From Nocardioides sp. (GTDB lineage Bacteria > Actinomycetota > Actinomycetes > Propionibacteriales > Nocardioidaceae): a stretch of DNA of 64,000 nucleotides. A program made the translations under genes and the position numbers. Positions 7,812 to 15,696 of the stretch are shown here, piece by piece. The stretch spans positions 1-64,000 of the forward strand of contig PBYI01000016.1 of the NCBI GenBank assembly GCA_002729525.1, read 5' to 3'. Numbering within the stretch: the stretch's first letter is position 1; each line of letters opens with the position of its first letter. The notes beneath the pieces were generated by a model, which was given only the letters and a program-made list of their open reading frames with translations, had not been told where the DNA came from and did no database searches.

Positions 7812-9347
7812 TCACCGGCGCGGCCCGGTGGCCCTCGGGGCCTGGAGCCGACCCACCTCGCGCACACCCGCGCTCTGCAAGCCAGGGTCCAAGCCAGGGT
7901 CCAAGCCAGGGGCTGACGGCGTGTGCTCGCCGCGATGCAGCGTGGCCACCGCTGAGGCGGAGCTGGTGGCGTCGATCGTGGCGTCGCTGGCTGCGCGGAG
8001 GGTTTCCGCAACGGGCGGTGGGAGCGGAACGAGGCGCTTGTTGAGGATGTCGGCGGGGGAGCCCCAGACGACGTCGCCCTCGGCCGATGGGGTGGCCAAG
8101 CCGGCCTCGACGTCGTTGTGTGCCCGGCGCGAGAGGGCACGGGCCGGGCCGATGAGATCGGGTGCGTCGGCCTTCTCGGCGACGACAACGGCGAGCTCGG
8201 AACCGGCCTCGATCGCGCGCAGCGTGGCGCGCACGGCTTGCGGCAGCCCTGGGCGGCCGGCGATGACCTCGGGACTGGCCAGCGTGGTCTTGTCGTGGGT
8301 GATCTGGCGGTAGGCGGCGCGGACCTCGGCGGCCGCGCGGGCCAGCGGCTCCTGGAGGCGGGCACCTGGGGGAGCGAGGTCGCCCCAGCGGCTGGCCAGG
8401 TTGCTCCAGGACCGCCCTGCCTCGGCGATGGCGGGGACCAGGCGGTCGGAACGCTCGAGCACGCCGGCGGCCGCGGCCGCGTCGACCAGGACCATGCTCG
8501 CGCCGGCGATCAGTCCTTGGGTTCGGGTGATCAGCAGGATGTTCGACGGATCGAGATCGCGGGCGAGCGCGCGGTGGGTCTGGATGTCCCAGTTGGCCAG
8601 GGCTTGCGCGAGCCGGCCGGGGTCGTCGACGGGACGCATCGCCTCGCCGGCGAGCGCCTGGGCGAACCGGTCGCTCAGGTAGCTGCGGGCGGTGTTCTCG
8701 CACGCGGTCAGCCGGTCGATCCAGGCGCCGGTGGGGGCGATCGCGTAGGGGGAGTGGTGCTGCGCCAGGTGGACGCGGCGACCAGAGCTGCGGGCGTCAT
8801 CGGCGCGGTCGCGGCCGTGGTCGTGGAGCGCGACGGTGACGGCATGAGCGGTGAGGTAGAGCCCGTGCATGATCCGCGTGCGCGCGGCCTCGAGGTCACG
8901 GTGAGCGTCGGGCTGCTCGTGGGGGATCTCGGCGCCGTAGCGGCGGACAAGCGCCGCGGCGTTGAGGAACGTCTGGGTCATCTGGTCGACGCGGGGGCTC
9001 GTCGGGCCCTGCCCTGGCCAGGCGACGCGGCCGTACAGGCTGGTCTCGATGGTGGCGGCCTGGGCGGCGAGCGTGGTCATGGGCCGGTCTCGCTCGTCGA
9101 CGCCAGGGCGCCGGCCGGGCAGGGACGCCCACAGGTCCTCGGCGGCCGCGACCATCGTCGGCCAGCTGCGCAGCAGCGTGCCGGCCGCGTCTCCGTCGAC
9201 GTCCATCAGCAGCTGGCGCGCCAGGTAGTCGACGTCGAAGAGCATCTCGCCGACGCTGCGCACGTCGCGCGAGGTCATCGGGATCTGGTCGACGTCGAAG
9301 AGCTCGGAGTCGATGTCGGCGTACGCCAGCCGCAGGTCAGTAGCCAA
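7812..9347 (-). CDS. Conserved hypothetical protein, 511 residues
   Basis: I do not recognise this family. It is soluble, largely alpha-helical and alanine-rich, with no signal peptide or membrane segment. The start is a TTG overlapping the previous gene by 11 nt, with AGGGAAG 9 nt upstream, so it is coupled to the gene at 9337-9699. Near the C-terminus a 12-bp tandem repeat encodes PGLDPGLDPGLQ. The last 60 residues are low complexity. Position among backbone genes suggests an element-specific housekeeping or transfer role. Confidence 0.7.
   Translation of the reverse strand: MATDLRLAYADIDSELFDVDQIPMTSRDVRSVGEMLFDVDYLARQLLMDVDGDAAGTLLRSWPTMVAAAEDLWASLPGRRPGVDERDRPMTTLAAQAATIETSLYGRVAWPGQGPTSPRVDQMTQTFLNAAALVRRYGAEIPHEQPDAHRDLEAARTRIMHGLYLTAHAVTVALHDHGRDRADDARSSGRRVHLAQHHSPYAIAPTGAWIDRLTACENTARSYLSDRFAQALAGEAMRPVDDPGRLAQALANWDIQTHRALARDLDPSNILLITRTQGLIAGASMVLVDAAAAAGVLERSDRLVPAIAEAGRSWSNLASRWGDLAPPGARLQEPLARAAAEVRAAYRQITHDKTTLASPEVIAGRPGLPQAVRATLRAIEAGSELAVVVAEKADAPDLIGPARALSRRAHNDVEAGLATPSAEGDVVWGSPADILNKRLVPLPPPVAETLRAASDATIDATSSASAVATLHRGEHTPSAPGLDPGLDPGLQSAGVREVGRLQAPRATGPRR
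7878..7911. repeat. 12-bp tandem repeat inside a coding region
   Basis: The unit CAAGCCAGGGTC occurs almost three times and encodes repeats of PGLD on the minus strand near the C-terminus of the 511-residue protein. It is likely a slippage site that varies in copy number between relatives. Confidence 0.8.
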
Positions 9348-9699
9348 GGCCGCGGGCTTCCCTGATGAGGTCGCACAGGTCGACGACCAGCTGGGAGCCG
9401 TGCACCAGGTCGGGCCGGTGCAGCGGCAGGGGCCGGGTCAGCTCCTCGGCCTCGGTGAGCAGCTGCAGCGGGGTGCGCTCCTCGAGCTCGTCCACCTCGA
9501 GGTCGGGCAGCTCGTAGTCCTCGGGCAGCAGGGCGCTGGCCTGGCCGTGCGCGAGGTAGACACCGAGGCCGAGGTCGTGCAGCGGCGAGTCTGCGGCCGC
9601 CCGGTCGGCGTCGCTCCATACCTGGGTCGCGGCCTGGTGCAGCAGGAGGGCGATCGAGCCGAGGCGGTCCCAAGTGCCGTCAGCGTTGAGGGTGTCCAC
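9337..9699 (-). CDS. Hypothetical protein, 120 residues
   Basis: An acidic, helical protein without recognisable motifs. The GTG at 9699 (VDTLNADGTWDRLG) was chosen because AAAGGA lies 6 nt upstream; an ATG at 9735 is in frame but has a poor ribosome site. It is the first gene of a pair with the 511-residue protein. Element copy 2 (9827-9862) lies 127 nt upstream, the longest such distance in the window. Confidence 0.7.
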   Translation of the reverse strand: MDTLNADGTWDRLGSIALLLHQAATQVWSDADRAAADSPLHDLGLGVYLAHGQASALLPEDYELPDLEVDELEERTPLQLLTEAEELTRPLPLHRPDLVHGSQLVVDLCDLIREARGLGY

Positions 9700-9778
9700 G
9701 GGTGTTCCTTTCGGTCGGAGGTCGGTCTGGCCCATGAACCCACGTCCGGGTCGGTCCTCGCTCCGCGTGACGGCGGGC

Positions 9779-9787
9779 TGTGGATAA
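9779..9787 (-). promoter_or_regulatory. DnaA box TTATCCACA
   Basis: An exact TTATCCACA on the minus strand, in the divergent intergenic region 9700-9916 and 39 nt from element copy 2. Confidence 0.5.
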
Positions 9788-9826
9788 CTCGGGGTCGTGT
9801 CGGCGGCTGGGCACAAACTGGTCTCG

Positions 9827-9862
9827 TTCGCCTATGTCGTATGGCGGTCGCCGGACGATCAC
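9827..9862 (-). promoter_or_regulatory. 36-bp element, copy 2
   Basis: Coding-strand reading GTGATCG, 17 nt, then ACATAGGCGAA. It faces the 9699-7812 operon. The distance between conserved blocks matches the other copies exactly, though the second block differs at three positions. Confidence 0.6.
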
Positions 9863-9916
9863 CGCGGACAAAGTCAAGAGATTCGCACTAGTGCTGACAG
9901 ATGGAGGAGGGTCGTG

Positions 9917-10786
9917 ATGATGAGGTTCCCGATGACCGTGCTGAGGGTGGTGACGCTGGCGCCGGCGCTGCTGGTGAGCTTCGTCCTCACCGTGGTGGTG
10001 TGCGCCCTGCTCACGCCGGCACTCGGACTGGTGGCGTTCCTGGCTGCTGGCGGCCTGCTGGTCGCGCTGGCGCTGGGCCGGTTCGAGCCGCAGGCGATCG
10101 CAGCGCTGACCCGGTCCCGTCCCGCGACTGCGGCCGAGCTCCAGGTGATGGGACCCGTGCTTGCCGAGCTGGGCTGCCGCGGCATCGACGTCGACGCCCT
10201 CTTCGTACGCCGGCGTCAGACTCCGAGCACCCCGGTGGCGGTGGCGATCGCGGCTGGCGCTGTCGTGGTCAGCCCCGGCCTGGTCGACGCCACGTACCGG
10301 GGAGGGGTAACCGCCGCGGAGGCGGCCGCCGCGATGACTCATGCCGTCGGCCGGCGGCGTGCGATCCGCCCGCGGCTCGAACTCGCGGTGCTTGCGGCGA
10401 CGATGCCGTGGCGGCTGGTGGTCGCGTCGTTCCGCGGCGTGGCACGGGCGTTCGCCTGGCTCCCGTTCATGCGGCTGGCGTGGACGCTGCGAGGTGTCGT
10501 CGGGGTGATCTGCATCGTGCAGTCGGTCGCCGAGGGCCGGGCCGCTCCGGGGATCCTGGGCGGCGCGGTGATCCTCCTGACCTACCTGGTGCCGGCGGCC
10601 AGCCGCCGGATCGAGGCCACTGCGGAGGCCGCGGCCGACCAGCTGGTGGTCTCCCTGGGCCTGGGCGCCGTGCTGGCTGGCCTGCTCCGGCGTCATGGCC
10701 ATCCGATGACGCTCGAGCGGCTGCAGCGCCTGGAGGCGGCCGCCGAGCCGCCGGCGCGGCCGCGGCTGCACCTGGTCCACGGCTAG
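9917..10786 (+). CDS. Membrane protein with degenerate M48 peptidase fold
   Basis: A 289-residue protein with two N-terminal membrane segments (residues about 5-50) and further hydrophobic stretches near 165-220. The layout follows M48/HtpX peptidases: the third zinc ligand region is kept (RRIEATAEAAADQLVVSLGLG). The HExxH helix is replaced by AMTHAVGRRRA, so the zinc site and catalytic Glu are lost. The window also carries an intact M48 protein at 41465-42274. The ATG at 9917 follows GGAGGAGGG at 5 nt. A non-catalytic chaperone or sensor role is inference. Confidence 0.65.
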   Translation: MMRFPMTVLRVVTLAPALLVSFVLTVVVCALLTPALGLVAFLAAGGLLVALALGRFEPQAIAALTRSRPATAAELQVMGPVLAELGCRGIDVDALFVRRRQTPSTPVAVAIAAGAVVVSPGLVDATYRGGVTAAEAAAAMTHAVGRRRAIRPRLELAVLAATMPWRLVVASFRGVARAFAWLPFMRLAWTLRGVVGVICIVQSVAEGRAAPGILGGAVILLTYLVPAASRRIEATAEAAADQLVVSLGLGAVLAGLLRRHGHPMTLERLQRLEAAAEPPARPRLHLVHG

Positions 10787-10817
10787 GCAACACTCTCCGG
10801 CGCTGCAGGTCCGCCAA

Positions 10818-10994
10818 CTACTCGTCGTCCTGGAAGCCGGAGGTGGAGTGGTGTACGCAGCCGCGGCCGTTGCCCTCGTGCGGCTTGTGGTTCATGCACG
10901 GCAGTGAACCCAGCTTGTGGGAGCAGTCGACCCAGCGGACAGTTGTCCGGCCAGGGACGTGACTGACGTCCGTTGATGCGAGCGCGGTTGCCAT
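10818..10994 (-). CDS. Small Cys/His-rich protein, 58 residues
   Basis: The ATG has AGGAG 5 nt upstream, and the gene follows the 76-residue gene by 8 nt. Cysteines and histidines are spaced as WVDCSHKLGSLPCMNH, then GRGCVHH, which suggests a small zinc-binding knuckle. No family recognised. Coding is supported by the ribosome site, operon position and conserved-looking composition. Confidence 0.6.
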   Translation of the reverse strand: MATALASTDVSHVPGRTTVRWVDCSHKLGSLPCMNHKPHEGNGRGCVHHSTSGFQDDE

Positions 10995-11002
10995 CACGAC
11001 TC

Positions 11003-11233
11003 CTAGCGGCGCGGGCCGCGGCGGCGGCCGAGCTGGGGCCGCTGGTAGGCGGCCGTGTCGGTGTGGTCGTGCTGACGACCGGAGCGGTGGACCTGCGCGA
11101 TCTCGGCGTCGGGGGAGGGGCCGGTGTCGGCGGCCGCGGCCTGGGCGGCGGCCTCCTCGGTGGCCCTGATCTCCTCGGCGCGCTGTCGGGCCTCTTCCTC
11201 GAGGGCGGCTTCCTCGCGAGCGGCTTCACTCAT
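11003..11233 (-). CDS. Small charged coiled-coil protein, 76 residues
   Basis: The first half is a strongly charged helix (MSEAAREEAALEEEARQRAE and on), likely a coiled coil; the second half is basic and polar. The ATG at 11233 has GGGAG 6 nt upstream. First gene of a two-gene operon with the Cys/His protein, 53 nt downstream of element copy 3. Confidence 0.65.
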   Translation of the reverse strand: MSEAAREEAALEEEARQRAEEIRATEEAAAQAAAADTGPSPDAEIAQVHRSGRQHDHTDTAAYQRPQLGRRRGPRR

Positions 11234-11285
11234 GTGAACTCCCATGGATCCCGTGGACCGGCACCGGCTGCGCCAGTCCTCTTTG

Positions 11286-11321
11286 GTCTCCTAAGTGCGG
11301 GCCAAGGGTGGGAGCGATCAC
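11286..11321 (-). promoter_or_regulatory. 36-bp element, copy 3
   Basis: Coding-strand reading GTGATCGCTCC, spacer, CACTTAGGAGAC. Two changes from the best form in the second block. It faces the 11233-10818 operon. Confidence 0.65.
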
Positions 11322-11355
11322 CCGCGGCGAATCGGTCTCGTCGGGCCGGGTCCGA

Positions 11356-11808
11356 TCACGCCGACTGGGCGAGCAGTGTGGCTCCCAGCAGCTGCGCGGT
11401 GTGCTCGAAGAACGCCAGGGACCCGTTCGCGCCCGGCCGGTCACAGCACGGGTGGGTGTCGAAGCCCTCGTCGACGACGATGCGGTGCAGCTGGCCACCG
11501 CACGCGCGACAGCGGCGGTCGGCGTGGGTGGGGCACAGGTCGGCCGCCACGGCGCAGGGCAGGCACGCAGCAGGCGCCGGCGGGCTCACCTGGTGGTCGC
11601 GGTCCCAGTCGCGGCGCTGCCGCAGCAGCGTGGCGGTCTGTTGCCATAGCGCCTGCTCGAGGTCCGACGGCGCCGGTCGGCCGAGGGCCTGGTCGACGGC
11701 GAGTCTGCGCAGCTGCTCGCCGCAGCCGAGGAGGCGTTCGTCGACGCCGCGGGCGTAGCACCACCGGGCCAGCGTCTTCGCGGCCAGCGTCAGCTGCTCG
11801 TCCATCAC
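11356..11808 (-). CDS. Cys/His-rich hypothetical protein, 150 residues
   Basis: An N-terminal helical part precedes a C-terminal region with metal-ligand pairs: CLPCAVAADLCPTH, CRACGGQLH and HPCC. This resembles two zinc ribbons or knuckles. No family recognised. It follows the thermonuclease gene by 14 nt in the same operon. The start is GTG or the adjacent ATG, preceded by AGGTG. Confidence 0.65.
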   Translation of the reverse strand: MMDEQLTLAAKTLARWCYARGVDERLLGCGEQLRRLAVDQALGRPAPSDLEQALWQQTATLLRQRRDWDRDHQVSPPAPAACLPCAVAADLCPTHADRRCRACGGQLHRIVVDEGFDTHPCCDRPGANGSLAFFEHTAQLLGATLLAQSA

Positions 11809-11822
11809 CTACACCTGGGCTC

Positions 11823-12347
11823 TCAGCAGCTTCCCCACAGGCCGCGCTCAGCGCCCTGGGCGTCATCGAATGCGGCGGCGTACGACTCCTCGCGGGCAAG
11901 CGCCCGGTCTGCTTCGTAGCGGCGGGCGGCGCCGCTGGCCAGGAGCTCGCGGGCTACGTCGAGGTCGTCGTGGTCGACGTAGCGCAGGAGCCGGTCGTAG
12001 CGGTCACGGCTGGGCTGGGCGGTGTCGGTGACCAGGTCGACGGTGCTGCCCACCGGCGCCAGTCGCTCGAGCATGCGCGTGGCATCCGTGGCGTAGCACT
12101 CGGCCGGCGCCGGCGGGTGAGCGACTTCGGGGGCGTCGATCCCGAGGAGCCGAACTCGGCCGAGCTGGCGGCCTTCGAGCGTCTCGACGCGGATCGTGTC
12201 GCCGTCGACGACCGCGGTCACGCGCACTTGGCTGGTCTTGCCCTCAGCGGGCTCGGGGCCTGACTGGACTCCGGGGATCGCGGCCTTGATCCCGCCGGCG
12301 GTGAGTGCGAGGACCGCGGCCGCGGCCAGCCCGATCAGGGCCTTCAC
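11823..12347 (-). CDS. Secreted thermonuclease-like nuclease (SNase family)
   Basis: A 174-residue protein. A signal peptide or anchor (VKALIGLAAAAVLALTAGGI) is followed by a staphylococcal nuclease fold. Key features are present: VVDGDTIRVETL (calcium-binding Asp region), RVRLLGIDAPEV (Arg and Glu) and DRYDRLLRYVD (second Arg). It probably degrades DNA or RNA outside the membrane; near conjugation genes it may trim DNA at the cell surface (inference). The GTG start overlaps the previous stop as GTGA. Confidence 0.88.
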   Translation of the reverse strand: MKALIGLAAAAVLALTAGGIKAAIPGVQSGPEPAEGKTSQVRVTAVVDGDTIRVETLEGRQLGRVRLLGIDAPEVAHPPAPAECYATDATRMLERLAPVGSTVDLVTDTAQPSRDRYDRLLRYVDHDDLDVARELLASGAARRYEADRALAREESYAAAFDDAQGAERGLWGSC

Positions 12348-13276
12348 CGGGCCACCCTCAGCTGCGCCCGCTCGCCGGCAACGGGGATCGCCCGCTGCTC
12401 CTCGCGCAGGCCGAGGGAGCGGTGGCCGCTTTCGGGCACGTGCTCGTCGACGCCGAGCCGGCCGGCGCCGGCCGGCTGCTCGGGGAGATCCGCGGCGATC
12501 TTGGCGGCCAGGTCCCGAAGCGGCGGGGTCTTCTCGATGCGGCGGGTGGCCTGTAGCACCGTGGTGTGGTCCCGCTCGAAGTGCCGGGCGATCGTGGGCA
12601 GGCTGTGCCCGTGGATCCGGGCGGCCGTCATGGCCACGGCCCGGGCATCCGCGGCCGCCCGGCTCCGGTCCGTACCCAGGAGGACCTCCGGGGTGGTGTT
12701 GAAGGCCTTCGCGGCCGCCACCACGGCGTGCTCGACCGGGCCATCGGGCTCGAACGTCGAGGCCGGCGGCCGCTGGGGGAGGTCGACCACGTTCTCCTCG
12801 GCGCGGGGGAGACGGGCGGTGTAGCGGCTGTTGATGTGCTCGCTCACCCTGGCCGCGGCGTCGGCGAGCCGGGGCCGCTCGGCGGTGCGGCGGACCGCGT
12901 GGATCACCGAGCCGTGGTCCTTGTTGAAGTGCTCGGCGATCGCCGGCAGGGACAGGCCGGTCTCGCGAGCGGCCGTCATGGCCACCGCCCGGGCATCGCT
13001 GACTGGCCGGCTGCGCTCGGCGCTGAGGATCGCCTCCGGGGTGGTGCCGAACATCGGAGCGGCGGCGTTGATGGCCAGCTCGCATACCGCGGCCGGGCCG
13101 GTTGCCGAGGACGCGGGCGCGCTCTGGTCGACCTGGGCGGCCAGCACCGTGACCAGCGAGCGCAGCTGCTCGGCGTCCAGCGGTGCGATCAGGCCGGCGA
13201 CCTGGTCGTGTTCGCCGCGGCCGGCGGCATCGAGGATGAGGCCGGCGAGCTGGCGGCCGCCCTGGTCGAGATCCAT
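12344..13276 (-). CDS. Protein with two tandem DnaA domain IV-like DNA-binding modules
   Basis: A 310-residue protein with two DnaA C-terminal domain copies and no AAA+ domain. Module 1 (about 85-140) has SRPVSDARAVAMTAARETGL, then AIAEHFNKDHGSVIHAVRR. Module 2 (about 195-255) has SRAAADARAVAMTAARIHGH, then TIARHFERDHTTVLQATRRI. The D-H-(T/G)-(T/S)-V signature helix is the part of DnaA that reads the TTATCCACA box. Four exact DnaA-type boxes occur in this window's intergenic regions. It may act as a two-headed binder of such boxes, as regulator or replication competitor (inference). Confidence 0.8.
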   Translation of the reverse strand: MDLDQGGRQLAGLILDAAGRGEHDQVAGLIAPLDAEQLRSLVTVLAAQVDQSAPASSATGPAAVCELAINAAAPMFGTTPEAILSAERSRPVSDARAVAMTAARETGLSLPAIAEHFNKDHGSVIHAVRRTAERPRLADAAARVSEHINSRYTARLPRAEENVVDLPQRPPASTFEPDGPVEHAVVAAAKAFNTTPEVLLGTDRSRAAADARAVAMTAARIHGHSLPTIARHFERDHTTVLQATRRIEKTPPLRDLAAKIAADLPEQPAGAGRLGVDEHVPESGHRSLGLREEQRAIPVAGERAQLRVAR

Positions 13277-13290
13277 GAGCGTTCTCCCGC

Positions 13291-14007
13291 CTACCGTGCC
13301 GGCGATCCGTAAGCCGGGGCCGCTGCTTGTCGAGGCACCTGGGCACGGCCCTGTTCGGCCATCCGCCGGCGCGCGTTGTCGGTGATCTCGGTGGCGATGC
13401 CGGCCGACTGCCGGGCGCTGGCCGCGGCGTGGTCGACGACGTTCTCGAGCAGGCGCACGTCTTCGTCGGCGCGGCCCAGCTCCTTGCCCGCGGTCGCGAT
13501 GCTCCGCTCGAGGGTGACCGGTTCCAGCAGCGCCGGCGGGGTCACTTGCTGAGCCGCGAGGTGGGCGCTGTCGACGTGCTGAGCGGTCAACCGGGCAATC
13601 GGCTTGGCCAGGTCGATCATGTCGCCCATGACTGCGAGGCGTGGCTTCAGCTGGGCGACCTCGACGGCGAGCTCGGGATCGCTGGTGTCGACATCGCGGA
13701 GGACGTCGTGGGCATCGGCGATCGCCTGGGATGCGCGCTCCAGGTGCCCGGTGAGCTCGTCGGTCAGCTCGGCGTTGTCGCTGCAGCGCCGCTGCAGGCG
13801 GCTCAAGTGCTCGCCGGCCGCCTCCAGGTAGTAGCCACCGCGTTCGCTGAGCCGGGCCTTCGCAGAGTCGAGCTCGGCATCATCGAGCACCCGGATCGCG
13901 GAGCTGATCGTGGCGTGCAGCTCGTCGACGACGCCGCGCGCGCGTCCTACGGCCTGCTCGGCCATGAAGACTGCATCTGCCGCCTGCAGAGCGGTGTCCG
14001 TGGTCAT
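13291..14007 (-). CDS. Coiled-coil hypothetical protein, 238 residues
   Basis: A soluble, heptad-rich alpha-helical protein with no catalytic motif. Its ATG overlaps the upstream stop as ATGA. It lies in the operon 14171-11356 with the tandem DnaA-module protein and the nuclease. It looks like a structural or scaffold protein; function unknown. Confidence 0.65.
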   Translation of the reverse strand: MTTDTALQAADAVFMAEQAVGRARGVVDELHATISSAIRVLDDAELDSAKARLSERGGYYLEAAGEHLSRLQRRCSDNAELTDELTGHLERASQAIADAHDVLRDVDTSDPELAVEVAQLKPRLAVMGDMIDLAKPIARLTAQHVDSAHLAAQQVTPPALLEPVTLERSIATAGKELGRADEDVRLLENVVDHAAASARQSAGIATEITDNARRRMAEQGRAQVPRQAAAPAYGSPAR

Positions 14008-14171
14008 GACGGCTCACCGCCTCCCGTGGTTGACGGGGGCAGGCTGCTCGCCGGCGGGAGGATCTCGCGGAGGCGATCGAGCGCGGCCAGGGCCTGCTCG
14101 AGGTGTTCGCGGGCCTCCTGGACCGGGTCGCGGTCTGCCGCGGCGGAGGGAGAATCGGTGGGCGTGCTCAT
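14004..14171 (-). CDS. Small helical protein, 55 residues
   Basis: A polar start followed by an amphipathic helix (DPVQEAREHLEQALAALDRL) and a proline/glycine-rich tail. AAGGAG lies 6-7 nt before the ATG, and its TGA overlaps the next ATG. First gene of its operon, 34 nt after element copy 4. No family recognised. Confidence 0.65.
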   Translation of the reverse strand: MSTPTDSPSAAADRDPVQEAREHLEQALAALDRLREILPPASSLPPSTTGGGEPS

Positions 14172-14205
14172 GGCCAGCTCCTTGGTGGACCGGGGTCATC
14201 TCTCA

Positions 14206-14241
14206 GTCACCAAAGGAAGGTCGACCAGCCGGGGCGATCAC
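14206..14241 (-). promoter_or_regulatory. 36-bp element, copy 4
   Basis: Coding-strand reading GTGATCGCCCC, spacer, then TTTGGTGAC. The CACATA part is lost but both outer blocks and their distance are kept, which suggests the outer blocks are the essential part. Confidence 0.6.
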
Positions 14242-14282
14242 CCGTCGCGAAGAAATCTCGCGGCCGCCTCAGCTGACCCGGG

Positions 14283-14690
14283 TCAGGGCTGGTCCCAGGG
14301 CATCGACTCCTGCCCGTCGTCGACGCCCTGGCTGATGACGTGCGCGGTCGCGTTGCGCGCGGCGTCGAGGTGCTTGTGCAGGTCGACCGCGAGGCCCCGG
14401 GCCTCCTCGAGGTGAAGCCGCGCAACGCCGATCGCCATGGCCGGGTCCGACTCGTCGGTCATCGCGTCCATGCTGAGCACCTGGTGGGCCAGGGCCTGTT
14501 CGAGCGTGGTGGACAGCTGCGAGAACGCCTGGGGGAGCGCGGCCGCGAGGTCGGCGAACTCCGCCAGCTGGTCGGAGGTCTCGGACGGGATCTGGTCCCG
14601 GTCCCACATCGTTGCGCGGTTGAAGCCGTAGACGTGCTCGCGGGCCGCCGTCGCGTGCCCGCCTGCTGCGAGCTGGTCGTTGTCGTCCAC
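14283..14690 (-). CDS. Hypothetical protein, 135 residues
   Basis: An acidic, helical protein with no recognised domain. GTG start with GGAAGG about 8 nt upstream. Single gene; it ends just right of element copy 4. Function unknown. Confidence 0.6.
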   Translation of the reverse strand: MDDNDQLAAGGHATAAREHVYGFNRATMWDRDQIPSETSDQLAEFADLAAALPQAFSQLSTTLEQALAHQVLSMDAMTDESDPAMAIGVARLHLEEARGLAVDLHKHLDAARNATAHVISQGVDDGQESMPWDQP

Positions 14691-14767
14691 CAGGTGCCTT
14701 CCTGCCGAGAGGTAGATCTTGAGTCTCGCGGATCTCGCCGGCCGGCGCTCGGCCGCGGCGGCGAGGC

Positions 14768-14776
14768 TGTGGACAA
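14768..14776 (-). promoter_or_regulatory. DnaA-box-like site TTGTCCACA
   Basis: An exact TTGTCCACA on the minus strand in the 134-nt divergent gap between the genes at 14690 and 14825. Confidence 0.45.
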
Positions 14777-14824
14777 CGGGGAAGGGCTTCCCTCCGCGCC
14801 TGCGGGACGGGAGACTGAGCGGCC

Positions 14825-15088
14825 ATGGACGACCAGGCGGCTCTGATCGCGCGGCGGGTGGCGCTCGCCGCCGCGGCCTGGTTCAACGCGCCGGCGGACG
14901 TCGAGGCCTACCGCCGGCTCGCCGCCGCGGTGGGGGAGTGGAACGCCTACGCCTCGCCCCAGCTCGAGGGCGGCGACGTCGATGAGCTGCTCGATGACCT
15001 GGCCGACGTCGCCCCGCCGATGCCGTTGGGCGAGGGGGTCGCCGAGCTGGAGGCGGTGCTGCGCCGTAAGGCTCGGCGCGAGCTCTGA
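14825..15088 (+). CDS. Hypothetical protein, 87 residues
   Basis: One of the few plus-strand genes in this stretch. A soluble helical protein (ALIARRVALAAAAWFNAPAD) with an acidic middle. GGGAG lies about 11 nt before the ATG. It ends exactly where the convergent gene ends. No family recognised. Confidence 0.6.
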   Translation: MDDQAALIARRVALAAAAWFNAPADVEAYRRLAAAVGEWNAYASPQLEGGDVDELLDDLADVAPPMPLGEGVAELEAVLRRKARREL

Positions 15089-15439
15089 TCAGCGGGCGAT
15101 GCCGGCACCGGGTGCGCCCGGGTTGCCGCCGGCGTGCGGTGCGCGTGGTGAGAGCCGACGGCGGGCGGCCTCGTCCGGGCTCTCGGCCGGCGGGCCGATC
15201 TCCTCGATGTCCAGATCCGCCGGGGCAGCGGCCGCGGCGGGTAGGGCGGTCTCGCTGAGCGATTCGGCCAGGTCCTCGATATCGGCCTGCAGGACCTGCT
15301 CGAGGAGGTCGGCGATGCTCGTGGGGGAGCCGTCGCACCCAGCCACCAGGGCCTCGGCCAGCTGGTCGAGGGCGGCGTTGCCGCGGACGGTGAAAGTGAC
15401 GACTCCGGGGACCGGGTTCTCGGCTGGGGAAGTGCTCAT
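15089..15439 (-). CDS. Hypothetical protein, 116 residues
   Basis: An N-terminal beta-like stretch (GVVTFTVRGNAALDQL) followed by acidic helices and a low-complexity tail. ATG at 15439 with GAGGTGG upstream. Element copy 5 lies 18 nt before the start. Function unknown. Confidence 0.6.
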   Translation of the reverse strand: MSTSPAENPVPGVVTFTVRGNAALDQLAEALVAGCDGSPTSIADLLEQVLQADIEDLAESLSETALPAAAAAPADLDIEEIGPPAESPDEAARRRLSPRAPHAGGNPGAPGAGIAR

Positions 15440-15457
15440 GGTCCACCTCGCTTCCTG

Positions 15458-15493
15458 GTCACCTATGTGCACAGGCAGGGTGGGAGCGATCAG
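15458..15493 (-). promoter_or_regulatory. 36-bp element, copy 5
   Basis: Coding-strand reading CTGATCGCTCC, spacer, CACATAGGTGAC, with a perfect second block. It overlaps the 3' end of the gene at 15490-15696. Confidence 0.7.
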
Positions 15494-15696
15494 CTCGAGG
15501 GGACTGGGTCGCGTTCGACTCGAAGGGCGATGATCCGCCACCCCTCGGGAACGCGCCGGTGAGCGGCCTCGAGCGCCTGGTCGTAGTCGACGTCCTCGAC
15601 GATCAGCTCGTCACGGCCGAGCGTGTAGCCACCGCGGTGGTCGGGCGGGATCTCCTGCACGGTGACGTACAGGGTCAAGGTGACGGGCTCGGTCAC
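15490..15696 (-). CDS. Hypothetical protein, 68 residues
   Basis: A small alpha/beta protein beginning MTEPVTLTLYVTVQEIP. Its ATG overlaps the stop of the 211-residue gene as ATGA, so it ends the operon that starts at 18004. Not recognised. Confidence 0.6.
   Translation of the reverse strand: MTEPVTLTLYVTVQEIPPDHRGGYTLGRDELIVEDVDYDQALEAAHRRVPEGWRIIALRVERDPVPSS

Noticed and set aside
11823..13346. A 507-residue minus-strand frame
   Set aside because: Its upstream half is an out-of-frame shadow of the tandem DnaA-module gene; only the part from GTG 12347 encodes the thermonuclease.
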